Shown: positions 1 to 9,154 of the stretch, in pieces | Layout: the number at the start of each line of letters is the position of its first letter | Numbering within the stretch: position 1 is the first letter of the stretch | Assembly: GCA_023387735.1 (NCBI GenBank) | Contig: JAEWHP010000049.1 | Coordinates: 372,001-436,000, forward strand | Length of the DNA stretch: 64,000 nucleotides | Origin: Pseudomonadota bacterium | GTDB lineage: Bacteria > Pseudomonadota > Alphaproteobacteria > Rhizobiales > Xanthobacteraceae | Direction: 5' to 3' | Translations under genes and position numbers: made by a program | The notes under the pieces: model-generated | Databases searched by the model: none | What the model was told of the DNA's origin: nothing | Seen by the model: the letters and a program-made list of their open reading frames with translations, nothing else

Positions 1-451
1 ATTGCCGGCGCTGCCACCGTCCCCGCTCGTCGGCCTGCCAGTACGTCACCTCGAATCCCCGTGCCTTGCAATCGGTCCAGACCCCGCGCGCCGCGGCCAG
101 CGCCTCGTCGTCGTCGCCGTTGAACACCAGCACCAGGCGCTCGTAGCTGGCGGAGTCGGCCGGCAGCGCCGCGTTGTCGATCAGGAACCTGACATTGGCC
201 CGGTTCGGGTTCCCCTCCTCCATCGAAAGGATAATGGGCTGGTCCGGCGCATCGACGGCGCGCCAGGTGGCGTGCGGCAGGAACGAATCGTCGGTATAGG
301 TCCACAAATGCGCGTCGAGCGCGTCGGTGCGCTCCTGCGAGGTCGATTGCACGACCACACGCCAGCCGCGCTCGAGCGATTTCTCGAGCAAGGGCGGCAG
401 AACATTCTCGATCGACATGTTCTGCAGATGGTAGAACAGGACTTCCGTCAT
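1..451 (-). CDS. holC: DNA polymerase III subunit chi (partial at 3' end)
   Basis: Reading the minus strand from the ATG at 451 gives a protein starting MTEVLFYHLQNMSIENVLPP, followed by LLEKSLERGWRVVVQ, ALDAHLWTYTDDSFLPHAT and a tail ending WQADERGRWQRR. This is the HolC pattern: an N-terminal FYHL strand, then the DxHLWTYxDxSFLPH block. HolC links the clamp-loader psi subunit to single-strand binding protein during replication. The frame stays open to the window edge after 150 codons, close to the normal family length, so only the last few codons and the stop should be missing. It lies 25 bp downstream of pepA on the same strand and is probably cotranscribed with it, an arrangement common in proteobacteria. 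Confidence 0.9.
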   Translation of the reverse strand, partial: MTEVLFYHLQNMSIENVLPPLLEKSLERGWRVVVQSTSQERTDALDAHLWTYTDDSFLPHATWRAVDAPDQPIILSMEEGNPNRANVRFLIDNAALPADSASYERLVLVFNGDDDEALAAARGVWTDCKARGFEVTYWQADERGRWQRRQ

Positions 452-476
452 CCGGCTTCCGCCATAACGGTATGAA

Positions 477-1979
477 TCATTTCTTCGCTTCGTAGTGCGC
501 TGCGACCAGCCGGTCGAGCAGCCGGACGCCGTAGCCCGAACCCCAGCTCTGGTTGATGTCGGTCTTCGGCGCGCCCATCGCGGTGCCGGCGATGTCGAGA
601 TGCGCCCACGGCGTGTTGTCGACGAATCGCTGCAGGAACTGCGCCGCCGTGATCGAACCGCCATTGCGAACGCCGGTGTTCTTCATGTCGGCAAACTGCG
701 AGTCGATCATCTTGTCGTATTCGGGACCGAGCGGCATGCGCCAGACGCGCTCGCCGGTCTCGTTGCCGATCTTGCTCAGCCGCTCGGACAATTCGTCGTT
801 GTTGGAGAACATGCCTGCATATTCGGTACCGAGGGCCACCATGATGGCGCCGGTCAGCGTCGCCAGATCGACCATGAATTTGGGCTTGTACTTTTTCGCC
901 ACGTACCAGAGCACGTCGGCCAGCACGAGCCGGCCTTCGGCGTCGGTGTTGATGATCTCGATGGTCTGTCCCGACATCGAGGTGACGATGTCGCCGGGGC
1001 GCTGGGCGTTGCCGTCGGGCATGTTCTCGACCAGGCCGATGGCGCCCACCACGTTGGCCTTCGCCTTGCGGGCTGCGAGCGCGTGCATCAACCCGACCAC
1101 GCAGGCCGCGCCGCCCATGTCACCCTTCATTTCCTCCATGCCGCCGGCGCCCTTGATCGAAATGCCGCCGGTATCGAAGCAGACGCCCTTGCCGATGAAT
1201 GCGACGGGCTGATCGCCCTTCTTGCCGCCGTTCCAGCGCATGATCACCATGCGGCCGGGCTGCGTTGAACCCTGCGCCACACCGAGCAGGGCACCCATGC
1301 CGAGCTTGGTCATCGCCTTGACATCGAGCACCTCGACCTGGACTCCGAGCTTCCTTAGCTGGCTGGCGCGACGGGCGAACTCCACGGGATAGAGCACGTT
1401 CGGCGGCTCGTTGACGAGTTCGCGCGCGATGATCACGCCGTCCACGACATGAGACGCCGGTGCGAACGCCTTTCGCGCCGCCGGAACATCGTCGACGGCA
1501 ATGGCAATGTCGGCCTTCAGCGCGCCGTTCTCACCTTCCTTCTTCCTGGTCTTGTAGCGGTCGAACTTGTAGGCGCGCAGCAGGATGCCCGAGGCGACTG
1601 CCGCGGCGGCATCGGGCGCCATGCCTCCATCGGATAGTTCGGCGACTACGGTGACATCAGCGCTGGCGGCGTTGAGTTTGCCCGCCGTCACCCCGCCGAA
1701 TTTGAGATAATCCTTCTCCTTGATGTCAGCGGCCTTGCCGGTGCCGACCACGATCAGACGCTCCGCCTTGATTCCCGCCGGTGCCGGAATATCGAGCGTC
1801 GCCCCGCTCTTGCCCTTGAACTGATTGGCCGCAGCCGCCCGTTTGACGGTGTCGGCCGCCGACGCCAGCGTTTTTCGCGTATGTGAACCGAACTTCAATT
1901 CATCGTTGCAAAACACCACCAGAACGCCGCGCGGCGCGGCGGAAAAAGGCACAAAACCGACCTTTACGGCGTCGGACAT
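477..1979 (-). CDS. pepA: Leucyl aminopeptidase (M17 family)
   Basis: This 500-residue protein is a cytosolic leucine aminopeptidase, a hexameric two-metal enzyme that removes N-terminal residues from peptides. The M17 signature NTDAEGRLVLAD lies near residues 343-354. The metal ligands are visible in GKGVCFDTGGISIKG (about 261-275) and MKGDMGG (about 286). The N-terminal third is the variable macrodomain-like part. The start is supported by GAGGAT a few bases upstream of the ATG. It is transcribed away from lptF and into holC. Some PepA proteins also bind DNA, but nothing here shows that this one does. Confidence 0.95.
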   Translation of the reverse strand: MSDAVKVGFVPFSAAPRGVLVVFCNDELKFGSHTRKTLASAADTVKRAAAANQFKGKSGATLDIPAPAGIKAERLIVVGTGKAADIKEKDYLKFGGVTAGKLNAASADVTVVAELSDGGMAPDAAAAVASGILLRAYKFDRYKTRKKEGENGALKADIAIAVDDVPAARKAFAPASHVVDGVIIARELVNEPPNVLYPVEFARRASQLRKLGVQVEVLDVKAMTKLGMGALLGVAQGSTQPGRMVIMRWNGGKKGDQPVAFIGKGVCFDTGGISIKGAGGMEEMKGDMGGAACVVGLMHALAARKAKANVVGAIGLVENMPDGNAQRPGDIVTSMSGQTIEIINTDAEGRLVLADVLWYVAKKYKPKFMVDLATLTGAIMVALGTEYAGMFSNNDELSERLSKIGNETGERVWRMPLGPEYDKMIDSQFADMKNTGVRNGGSITAAQFLQRFVDNTPWAHLDIAGTAMGAPKTDINQSWGSGYGVRLLDRLVAAHYEAKK

Positions 1980-2328
1980 GGATAAATCCTCCAGAATCAG
2001 GGCTGTTCGGCGGAGCCGGAATCGGGCGCCCGCGGTCCATTGTTCGCTTCGGCAGCGGCCCGGATGGCCCGGGACCTCCAGTTTGCAACACTATGGCCTG
2101 TCCGCCACAGCGCTGCCAAGCGCCGCCGTGGCCCGAAGGCCACATGAAGTGAATTATTAACCACATAAAGGGGGTGCCACGGCCCAGCCATTTTGTTGAC
2201 GGATCAAAGGGATGGTAGTGAGAATGTAGACGGCTGAAAGATGGCGGCCCGACCGAAGGGGAACCCGTAACAGGGATTGGTCGAAAGCTGCCCTTCCGGC
2301 GCGCAATGGTGGGATTGTGCGGTAACGC
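1980..2328. other. Divergent intergenic region between pepA and lptF
   Basis: This 349-bp gap separates two divergently transcribed genes and should hold both promoters. No conserved ORF is credible here. A plausible lptF promoter is listed separately. No matching strong promoter for pepA could be picked out by eye. Confidence 0.6.
2196..2225 (+). promoter_or_regulatory. Candidate sigma-70 promoter for the lptF operon
   Basis: TTGACG at 2196-2201 is followed after 18 bp by GAGAAT at 2220-2225, about 100 bp upstream of the lptF ATG. The -35 is close to consensus. The -10 matches only 4 of 6 positions and the spacing is slightly long, so this is a suggestion rather than a firm call. Confidence 0.35.
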
Positions 2329-3498
2329 ATGGGGTCGATCGACAGGTATATCTTCCGCACGACGCTGGCGTCGTTTGCGCTTGTCCTGATCAGCCTGACC
2401 GGCGTGATCTGGATTACGCAGGCGTTGCGCGGCATCGACCTGATGACGAGCCAGGGCCAGACCATCATCACCTTTCTCGGCATCACCAGCCTCGTGATTC
2501 CGGCATTGGTGCTGATCATCGCGCCGATCGCGCTGATGATCGCGATCTCCCACACGCTCAACAAGCTCGCCACCGATTCCGAAATCATCGTGATGAACGC
2601 CGCCGGCTTCTCGCCATTCCGGCTGTTCCGCCCGTTCTTCTACGCCACCTGCGTGGTCGCCGCCGGCGTTGCCTTCATCGGCGCCTATCTCGCTCCCGAC
2701 GGCATGCGCCGGATCAAGCAATGGGACGCCGAGATCACCGCCGACGTCCTCACCAACATTCTTCAGCCGGGGCGATTCGCCCAGCTCGACCAGAACCTGA
2801 CGATACGCATCCGCGAGCGCCTGCCGGGCGGCGTGCTCGCCGGCATCTTCGTCGACGATCGCCGCGATCCGAAGGAGCGCATCACCATCATCGCCGATCA
2901 CGGCACGGTGCTGAAGAACGAGAACGGCTCCTATCTGGTGCTCGAGGACGGCAATCTGGAGCGCTTCGAGACGGGAAAGCGCGATCCGGCGCTGGTGGCG
3001 TTCGGCCGCTATGCCTTCGACATGTCGAAGTTCTCCAATCGCGGCCGCGACATCGCGCTGGGAATTCGCGAACGCTATCTCTGGGAGCTGTTTTCGCCGG
3101 CGGAGAACGATCCGGTTTACAAGCAATTCCCCGGGCAGTTCTTTGCGGAACGGCATGACCGGTTGATGTCGCCGCTCTATCCCTTTGCCTTCGCGGTCCT
3201 GACGTTTGCCTTTCTCGGCACGCCGCGCACCACGCGGCAGAGCCGCAATTTTTCGATCGGCGGATCGATCCTGGCGGTGTTCGGCCTGCGGATGGCGGGG
3301 TTCGCCTGCTCCGTGATGACCGTGAAGACGCCTTCGATGGCGCTCGTCCAGTATGCGATGCTGTTTGGCGCGATCGGCGGCGGGCTGTGGATGATTCTGG
3401 CCGGCGTCGTGGTCGAACCGCCGGCGGCGCTGATGGAAGCCATCAACAGGTCCAATGCCCGCCTTGCGCGGCTGTTCGGGCGGCCGGCCACAGCATGA
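2329..3498 (+). CDS. lptF: LPS export ABC transporter permease LptF
   Basis: This 389-residue YjgP/YjgQ-family permease is one half of the LptB2FG transporter that extracts lipopolysaccharide from the inner membrane. The sequence begins MGSIDRYIFRTTLASFALVL, with membrane segments near residues 10-35, 50-75 and 95-120. A periplasmic beta-jellyroll region occupies about 125-270 (with NILQPGRFAQLDQNLTIRI), and three more membrane segments follow at 285-375. It is the first gene of an outer-membrane assembly operon: its TGA overlaps the lptG ATG in an ATGA, and lptD follows. LptF and LptG are distinguished here by order and length. Confidence 0.95.
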   Translation: MGSIDRYIFRTTLASFALVLISLTGVIWITQALRGIDLMTSQGQTIITFLGITSLVIPALVLIIAPIALMIAISHTLNKLATDSEIIVMNAAGFSPFRLFRPFFYATCVVAAGVAFIGAYLAPDGMRRIKQWDAEITADVLTNILQPGRFAQLDQNLTIRIRERLPGGVLAGIFVDDRRDPKERITIIADHGTVLKNENGSYLVLEDGNLERFETGKRDPALVAFGRYAFDMSKFSNRGRDIALGIRERYLWELFSPAENDPVYKQFPGQFFAERHDRLMSPLYPFAFAVLTFAFLGTPRTTRQSRNFSIGGSILAVFGLRMAGFACSVMTVKTPSMALVQYAMLFGAIGGGLWMILAGVVVEPPAALMEAINRSNARLARLFGRPATA

Positions 3499-4592
3499 GC
3501 ATGATGACCAACACGCTCGGGAGATACTTTGCCGGCCGCTTCCTGGTCTCGGCGGTGGGGGTGTTTGCGAGCATCTTCGTGCTGCTGGTGCTGGTCGACT
3601 ACATCGAGATGGTGCGCAAGACGTCGGGACTGGCGTCGGCGTCGGCGATCACGGTGGCACAGACCTCGCTGTACCGTGTGCCGCAATTGCTCGAAAAGCT
3701 GATGCCGTTCTGCGTCCTGATCGGTGCGATGACCTGCTACCTCGCGCTGTCGCGGCGGCTCGAACTGGTGGTCGCACGCGCCGCCGGCGTCTCCGCCTGG
3801 CAGTTCATCTCGCCTGCGCTGGGGAGCGCGATCATCCTCGGTGCGCTGGCGACGACCGCCTACAATCCGATGTCGGCGAACCTGCGCGAGCTCTCCAAGC
3901 GGATGGAGGCCGAACTGTTCGGCTCGGCGCCCGGCGGCGGCATCCAGGACGCGTCCGGCTTCTGGCTCAACCAGATCAACAGCGACGGCCAGTCGATCAT
4001 CAATGCCGCCCGCAGCGAGCAGCAGGGTGCACGGCTGACCGGGCTGACCATCTTCCGGTTCGACACCGACCTCCAGTTCAAGGAGCGAATCGAAGCGCGC
4101 GAGGCCACCCTCGAGGAAGGCCGCTGGGCGTTCAAATCGGTACGCAGATACTCCCTGGACAAGCCTCCGATCGACCAGGAGAGCTACTACCTGGCCACCA
4201 CCCTCACCCCGGCCCAGGTTCGCAACAGCTTCTCGACCCCCGAAACCGTGTCCTTTTGGCAACTGCCCGGCTATATCCGTTCGTCCGAGAGCTCCGGCTT
4301 CGCCACCGCCGGATATCGTTTGCAGTACCATAAGCTCATCGCACAGCCGTTTTTGCTGGCTGCGATGGTCATGTTGGCGGCTTCCGTCAGCCTTCGGTTC
4401 TTCCGGATGGGCGGCGTGCAGAAGATGGTTTTAAGTGGCGTGGGCGCAGGGTTTCTGCTCTACGTTCTATCGAAAGTTACTGAGGATTTGAGCAAGGCTG
4501 AGTTGATGCATCCCATCGCTGCGGCGTGGTTGCCCGTCTGTGTGGGTGGCCTCACCGGATTTTTGGCCTTGCTGTACCAGGAGGACGGGTAG
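3495..4592 (+). CDS. lptG: LPS export ABC transporter permease LptG
   Basis: This 365-residue protein is the second YjgP/YjgQ permease of the LPS exporter, partner of LptF. The ATG at 3495 overlaps the lptF stop (ATGA), which makes it the preferred start over in-frame upstream codons that would run into lptF. The N-terminal segment GRYFAGRFLVSAVGVFASIF, the DYIEMVRK motif, and the C-terminal hydrophobic segments around LLAAMVMLAASVSLRF and VGAGFLLYVLSKV are typical of LptG. Its TAG overlaps the GTG start of lptD by one base, so lptF, lptG and lptD are translationally coupled. Confidence 0.95.
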   Translation: MSMMTNTLGRYFAGRFLVSAVGVFASIFVLLVLVDYIEMVRKTSGLASASAITVAQTSLYRVPQLLEKLMPFCVLIGAMTCYLALSRRLELVVARAAGVSAWQFISPALGSAIILGALATTAYNPMSANLRELSKRMEAELFGSAPGGGIQDASGFWLNQINSDGQSIINAARSEQQGARLTGLTIFRFDTDLQFKERIEAREATLEEGRWAFKSVRRYSLDKPPIDQESYYLATTLTPAQVRNSFSTPETVSFWQLPGYIRSSESSGFATAGYRLQYHKLIAQPFLLAAMVMLAASVSLRFFRMGGVQKMVLSGVGAGFLLYVLSKVTEDLSKAELMHPIAAAWLPVCVGGLTGFLALLYQEDG

Positions 4593-7087
4593 TGGCCGTT
4601 GTCGCCGCCCGCCAGATGAGCACGCCTGCGTTCAGGCGGCGCACCTCCGTGCGCCGCTATCGAGACCGCTTGGCCGCCTTCGGGGCACCCTTGATCGCCC
4701 TGCTTGCCGGCCTCGTTTTCGCCGGGACCATCGAGCTCGCCCTCACGGTTCCCGCCTCGGCGCAGGGCTTCGTCTACAATCCGCGCCCGCCCAAGCCGCC
4801 GCCGCGTCCTGCCAACAATGACGGCAAGATGCTCGTGCAAGCGGTCGAGGTGGATTACGACTACAACAACCAGCGCGTGTCGGCGGTCGGCAACGTGCAG
4901 ATGTTCTACAACGGCACCAGCGTGGAGGCCGACAAGGTCATCTACGACCAGAAGACCAAGCGGCTGCATGCGGAAGGCAACATCCGCCTGACCGACGCGG
5001 AAGGCAAAGTCACCTACGCCAACATCATGGACCTGAGCGACGACTACCGTGACGGTTTCGTCGATTCGCTGCGCGTCGATACCGCGGATGCGACGCGCAT
5101 GGCTGCAACGCGCGCCGATCGCTCGGCCGGCAATTACACCGTGTTCGAGAACGGCGTGTACACCGCCTGCGCGCCCTGCAAGGACAATCCGAAGAAGCCG
5201 CCGCTGTGGCAGGTCAAGGGTGCGCGCATCATCCACGACCAGACCGAAAAGATGCTGTACTTCGAGAACGCGCAGCTCGAGTTCTTCGGCGTGCCGATGG
5301 CGTATCTGCCGTATTTCTCGACGCCCGATCCGACCGTCAAGCGCAAGACCGGCTTCCTGATGCCGGGCTTCACGCAGGCCTCGACCTTTGGCTACGCCGT
5401 GGAGACCCCGTTCTACTGGGCCATTGCGCCGGACTACGACGCGACCTTCAGTCCGCGCTTCACCAGCCGGCAAGGCGTGCTGTTCCAGAGCGAATTCCGC
5501 CAGCGCCTGATCAACGGATCGTACCAGATCCGCGCCTACGGCATCGACCAGCTGGATCAGGGCGCATTCGCCGGGCAGCCGGGCGACCGCCAGTTCCGCG
5601 GCGGCGTCGACACCAAGGGCCAGTTCGCGATCAACGACAAATGGGTCTGGGGCTGGGACGGCGTCCTGCTGACCGACTACTACTTCTTCTCGGATTACCG
5701 GCTGGCCCAGTACAAGGATCCGCTGGGCTCGTTCCTGAGCCTGCCGACGGAAGCGATTTCGCAGCTCTATCTGACCGGCGTCGGCAATCGCAGCTTCTTC
5801 GATGCGCGGACGATCTATTATCTGAGCTACTCCGGTTTCCAGGACAAGGTTCCGGTCATTCACCCGGTCATCGACTACTCCAACGTGATCAACCATCCGA
5901 TCCTGGGTGGAGAGGTCAGCTACAAGACGAACTTCACCAGCCTGTCGCGGGAAACCGCGGCGTTCGATCCGATCACCACGTTGGCGAACACCAACGGCCT
6001 GTGCACCACGGCATCGGCCGATCCGCTCGCGCGGTTGCCGTCGCAATGCCTGTTGCGCGGCTTCCCCGGAACCTACACCCGCCTGACGGCCGAAGCGCAG
6101 TGGCGCAAGTCGTTCACCGATCCGATTGGTCAGATCTGGACGCCGTTCGCGATCCTGCGCGCCGACGCCATCAATTCTTCGGTTTCGAACCAGCCCGGCG
6201 TTTCGAATTTCCTGCCCGTCGGCGACACCCAGGCGGTGCGCCTGATGCCGACGGTCGGCCTCGAATATCGCTACCCGTTCATCAACGTCCAGCCGTGGGG
6301 CACCACCACCCTCGAGCCGATCGCGCAAGTCATCGTTCGTCCGAACGAAACCTACGCCGGAAGGCTCCCCAACGAAGACGCACAGAGCCTGGTGTTCGAC
6401 GCCAGCAACCTGTTCGCCGTCGACAAGTTCTCCGGCTATGATCGCGTCGAGGGCGGCGGACGCGCCAATGTCGGCGTGCAGGCGACCACGCAGTTTGACC
6501 GTGGCGGCAGCGTCAACGTGCTGTTCGGACAATCCTACCAGCTCTACGGCCTGAATTCGTTCGCGGTGCAGGATCCGACCAACACCGGACTGGATTCCGG
6601 CCTGCAGAACACGCGCTCCGATTATGTCGCCCGCGTCAATTATTCGCCGAACCGGACCTATACGTTCAGCATGCGCTCACGCATGGACGAGGCGACGCTG
6701 AACATCAACCGCTTCGAGGCCGAGGGACGGGCAGCGTTCGACCGCTGGTCGGTGAGCATGCTGTACGGCAATTATGCCGCCCAGCCGCAACTCGGATACC
6801 TGACCCGGCGGGAAGGCCTGCTCGGCAGCGCATCGGTCAAGGTGGCGTCGAACTGGGTGGTGTCGGGAGCGGCACGCTGGGATCTTGAAGCCAACAAGTT
6901 GAACCAATACATCGTTGGTGCCGGCTATGTGGACGACTGTTTCGTGCTCGCCGCCAACTACGTCACGTCCTACACCTATTCGGCCGGAGCGACGCCGCCG
7001 GTTCTCAGTCACGGATTCATGCTGCAGATCGGCCTGCGGACCATCGCGAATTCGTCGACATCGTCATCCAGCGCCGGCCTCCAGTAG
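4592..7087 (+). CDS. lptD: LPS assembly outer-membrane protein LptD
   Basis: LptD is the beta-barrel that, with LptE, inserts lipopolysaccharide into the outer leaflet. The 831-residue reading starts at a GTG with CAGGAGGA six bases upstream, inside the lptG stop. An ATG at 4616 is an alternative. A signal-peptide-like hydrophobic stretch ends at VPASAQ (about residue 56). The OstA/LptA-like jellyroll begins near residue 80 (VEVDYDYNNQRVSAVGNVQM) and is followed by the large barrel domain with many aromatic beta strands. Two nearby cysteines in CAPC (about residue 193) are visible, but whether they form the disulphides known from E. coli LptD cannot be told from sequence alone. Confidence 0.93.
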   Translation: MAVVAARQMSTPAFRRRTSVRRYRDRLAAFGAPLIALLAGLVFAGTIELALTVPASAQGFVYNPRPPKPPPRPANNDGKMLVQAVEVDYDYNNQRVSAVGNVQMFYNGTSVEADKVIYDQKTKRLHAEGNIRLTDAEGKVTYANIMDLSDDYRDGFVDSLRVDTADATRMAATRADRSAGNYTVFENGVYTACAPCKDNPKKPPLWQVKGARIIHDQTEKMLYFENAQLEFFGVPMAYLPYFSTPDPTVKRKTGFLMPGFTQASTFGYAVETPFYWAIAPDYDATFSPRFTSRQGVLFQSEFRQRLINGSYQIRAYGIDQLDQGAFAGQPGDRQFRGGVDTKGQFAINDKWVWGWDGVLLTDYYFFSDYRLAQYKDPLGSFLSLPTEAISQLYLTGVGNRSFFDARTIYYLSYSGFQDKVPVIHPVIDYSNVINHPILGGEVSYKTNFTSLSRETAAFDPITTLANTNGLCTTASADPLARLPSQCLLRGFPGTYTRLTAEAQWRKSFTDPIGQIWTPFAILRADAINSSVSNQPGVSNFLPVGDTQAVRLMPTVGLEYRYPFINVQPWGTTTLEPIAQVIVRPNETYAGRLPNEDAQSLVFDASNLFAVDKFSGYDRVEGGGRANVGVQATTQFDRGGSVNVLFGQSYQLYGLNSFAVQDPTNTGLDSGLQNTRSDYVARVNYSPNRTYTFSMRSRMDEATLNINRFEAEGRAAFDRWSVSMLYGNYAAQPQLGYLTRREGLLGSASVKVASNWVVSGAARWDLEANKLNQYIVGAGYVDDCFVLAANYVTSYTYSAGATPPVLSHGFMLQIGLRTIANSSTSSSSAGLQ

Positions 7088-7153
7088 TACAAAGGCCGGC
7101 CTTGCCGAAGGTCACCCACAGCATTGCGGTTCGAATTGGTTGATACGGCCCAC

Positions 7154-8146
7154 ATGACCATGACGATCATCAAGCGCCTCCCCTTTAATCGCTGCGTCGG
7201 GTTTCCGATCGCCGGCGTCCGTCTTCTGACCGCCGGCATCAGGTTCCTGATCGCCGGTTCCGCGGCGATGTCGCTGCTGGCAGCCGGCGTGTTGCCGCTG
7301 CAGGCGCAGTCCGTGGCCTGCATGGTCAACGGCGAACCCATCACCAACCTGGACATCGAGCAGCGCACCAAGCTCAATTTCCTGACCTCCCGCAAGCAGA
7401 TGCCGCGGCAGGAAGTGATCGAGGAACTGACCAGCGAGAAGGTGAAGATCAAGGAAGCCAAGAGGTTCGGCGTCGACCCATCCGCGAGCGAGATCGATCA
7501 GGCCTATGCGGGGATGGGTTCGCGCATGCGGCTCTCGGCCGATCAGTTGACCAAGTCGCTGGAGAGCCAGGGTATTCGGCCGGAAACCCTGAAGGCCCGC
7601 ATCAGGGCGGACATGGTCTGGGGCAGCCTGGTCCGCGGCCGGTACAAGGAGAGCCTTCAGGTCGGCGAGAAAGACGTCGCTACCGCGGCAAAGGAAAGCG
7701 GCGAAGCAGGCCAGACCGATGCCTTCGAATACAAGATGCAGCCGATCGTGCTGATCGTGCCGCGCGGTTCGACCCCGTCATTGACCGACGCACGACGCAA
7801 GGAGGCTGAAACCTTGCGCGAACGCGTGCGGAGCTGCGAGCAAGCCAACTCGTACTTCAAGTCGACGCCGAATGCCGCTATCCGGGAAACCGTCACCAAG
7901 ACGTCTGCCGACATCCCGGGACCGCTGCGCGAGTTGCTGGACAAAACGCCGATCGGTCATCTGACTCCGCCCGAAATCACCAAGCAGGGCGTGGAGATGG
8001 TTGCCCTCTGCGAAAGGAAGCCGACCAAGATCGACACGCCGAAGAAGCGAGAGATCCGGGAAAAGATGTACACCCAGAAGTACGAGGCGAAGTCGAAAGC
8101 CTACCTGGCCGACATCCGAAAAGCCGCCATGATCGAATGTCGCTGA
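7154..8146 (+). CDS. SurA-like periplasmic peptidyl-prolyl isomerase/chaperone
   Basis: This 330-residue secreted protein resembles the N-terminal SurA chaperone domain: the segment VACMVNGEPITNLDIEQR just after the signal sequence is the family hallmark, followed by helical TSEKVKIKEAKRFGV. A hydrophobic stretch ending at LPLQAQ serves as signal peptide. The ATG at 7154 (or 7160) fits this better than the upstream TTG at 7124. The C-terminal part (about 175-290) sits where a parvulin domain belongs but looks degenerate, so chaperone function is more likely than catalysis. The position directly after lptD matches a role in delivering barrels such as LptD. pdxA follows 3 bp downstream. Confidence 0.82.
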   Translation: MTMTIIKRLPFNRCVGFPIAGVRLLTAGIRFLIAGSAAMSLLAAGVLPLQAQSVACMVNGEPITNLDIEQRTKLNFLTSRKQMPRQEVIEELTSEKVKIKEAKRFGVDPSASEIDQAYAGMGSRMRLSADQLTKSLESQGIRPETLKARIRADMVWGSLVRGRYKESLQVGEKDVATAAKESGEAGQTDAFEYKMQPIVLIVPRGSTPSLTDARRKEAETLRERVRSCEQANSYFKSTPNAAIRETVTKTSADIPGPLRELLDKTPIGHLTPPEITKQGVEMVALCERKPTKIDTPKKREIREKMYTQKYEAKSKAYLADIRKAAMIECR

Positions 8147-8149
8147 TCG

Positions 8150-9154
8150 ATGGCAAGGCCCCTCGCGCTGACATCCGGCGAGCCCGCGGGCATAGGCCCC
8201 GACATCGCCATCGCAGCGTGGCTTCGGCGCAGGGAGCTTGATCTCCCGCCGTTCTATCTGCTCGGCGACCGCGCGTTCTTCAGCGAGCGCGCAAAGCTCC
8301 TGGGATTGAAGGTCGAACTCACCGACGCCGCACCGGAAGACGCGAGTGCGGCATTTGCGAAAGCGTTGCCCGTGGTCGCAACCGGCGAAATCGCCACCGC
8401 GCGTCCGGCACAGCCAGACGAAACCAGCGCCAGCGCCGCCCTCGCCTCGATCCGCCATGCAGTCGACCATGTCAGGGTGGGCAGAGCGAGTGCCGTCGTC
8501 ACCAATCCGATCGCCAAGAGCGTGCTCTACCGCGCCGGTTTCCGTCATCCCGGCCATACCGAGTTCCTCGCCGAGTTGGCGGCCAATGGCGGCCGGCCGC
8601 CCCAGCCGGTGATGATGCTGTGGTCGCCGGAGCTCGCCGTCGTTCCCGTCACCATCCATCTTTCGCTCCGCCAGGCGCTCGCCGAACTCTCGACCGACCT
8701 GATCGTGTCCACGGCCCGGATTGCCGTTGCGGACCTCGCGACCCGTTTCGGCCTTGCCCGTCCACGTCTTGCTGTGTCGGGCCTCAATCCGCATGCCGGC
8801 GAAGACGGTTCGCTCGGCCGCGAAGATATCGAAATCGTGGCGCCGGCGATCGAAGCCCTGCGCGCGGAAGGCATCGATGCCCGCGGACCGTTGCCGGCCG
8901 ATACCATGTTCCACGCCGCGGCGCGCAGGACCTATGACTGCGCGATCTGCATGTATCACGACCAGGCGCTGATCCCGATCAAGACGATCGCGTTCGAGGA
9001 CGCCGTCAACGTCACGCTGGGATTGCCGTTCATCCGCACCTCGCCGGATCACGGCACGGCCTTCGACATTGCCGGCACCGGCAAGGCCAATCCGTCGAGC
9101 CTCGTCGCGGCGTTGCGGCTCGCCGCGCGCATGGCGGCGACCAAGCCTTCATGA
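8150..9154 (+). CDS. pdxA: 4-hydroxythreonine-4-phosphate dehydrogenase
   Basis: PdxA oxidises 4-phosphohydroxy-threonine in the DXP-dependent pathway to pyridoxal phosphate. The 334-residue protein opens with LALTSGEPAGIGPDIA and contains HPGHTEFLAEL (about 130). The three metal-binding histidines lie in VTIHLSLRQ, LNPHAGEDG and MYHDQALIPIK, near residues 169, 215 and 271. The C-terminal LGLPFIRTSPDHGTAFDIAG block is characteristic. It lies between surA and rsmA, and its stop overlaps the rsmA ATG (ATGA at 9151-9154). The surA-pdxA-rsmA order is conserved in many proteobacteria. Confidence 0.96.
   Translation: MARPLALTSGEPAGIGPDIAIAAWLRRRELDLPPFYLLGDRAFFSERAKLLGLKVELTDAAPEDASAAFAKALPVVATGEIATARPAQPDETSASAALASIRHAVDHVRVGRASAVVTNPIAKSVLYRAGFRHPGHTEFLAELAANGGRPPQPVMMLWSPELAVVPVTIHLSLRQALAELSTDLIVSTARIAVADLATRFGLARPRLAVSGLNPHAGEDGSLGREDIEIVAPAIEALRAEGIDARGPLPADTMFHAAARRTYDCAICMYHDQALIPIKTIAFEDAVNVTLGLPFIRTSPDHGTAFDIAGTGKANPSSLVAALRLAARMAATKPS

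Noticed and set aside
1900..3156. A 418-codon minus-strand frame across pepA, the intergenic region and lptF
   Set aside because: It crosses two genuine genes and a promoter region and has no recognisable domain.
4460..6532. A 690-codon open frame antisense to lptD
   Set aside because: Same reason: it lies wholly within the lptG/lptD coding region, and the antisense product shows no domain.
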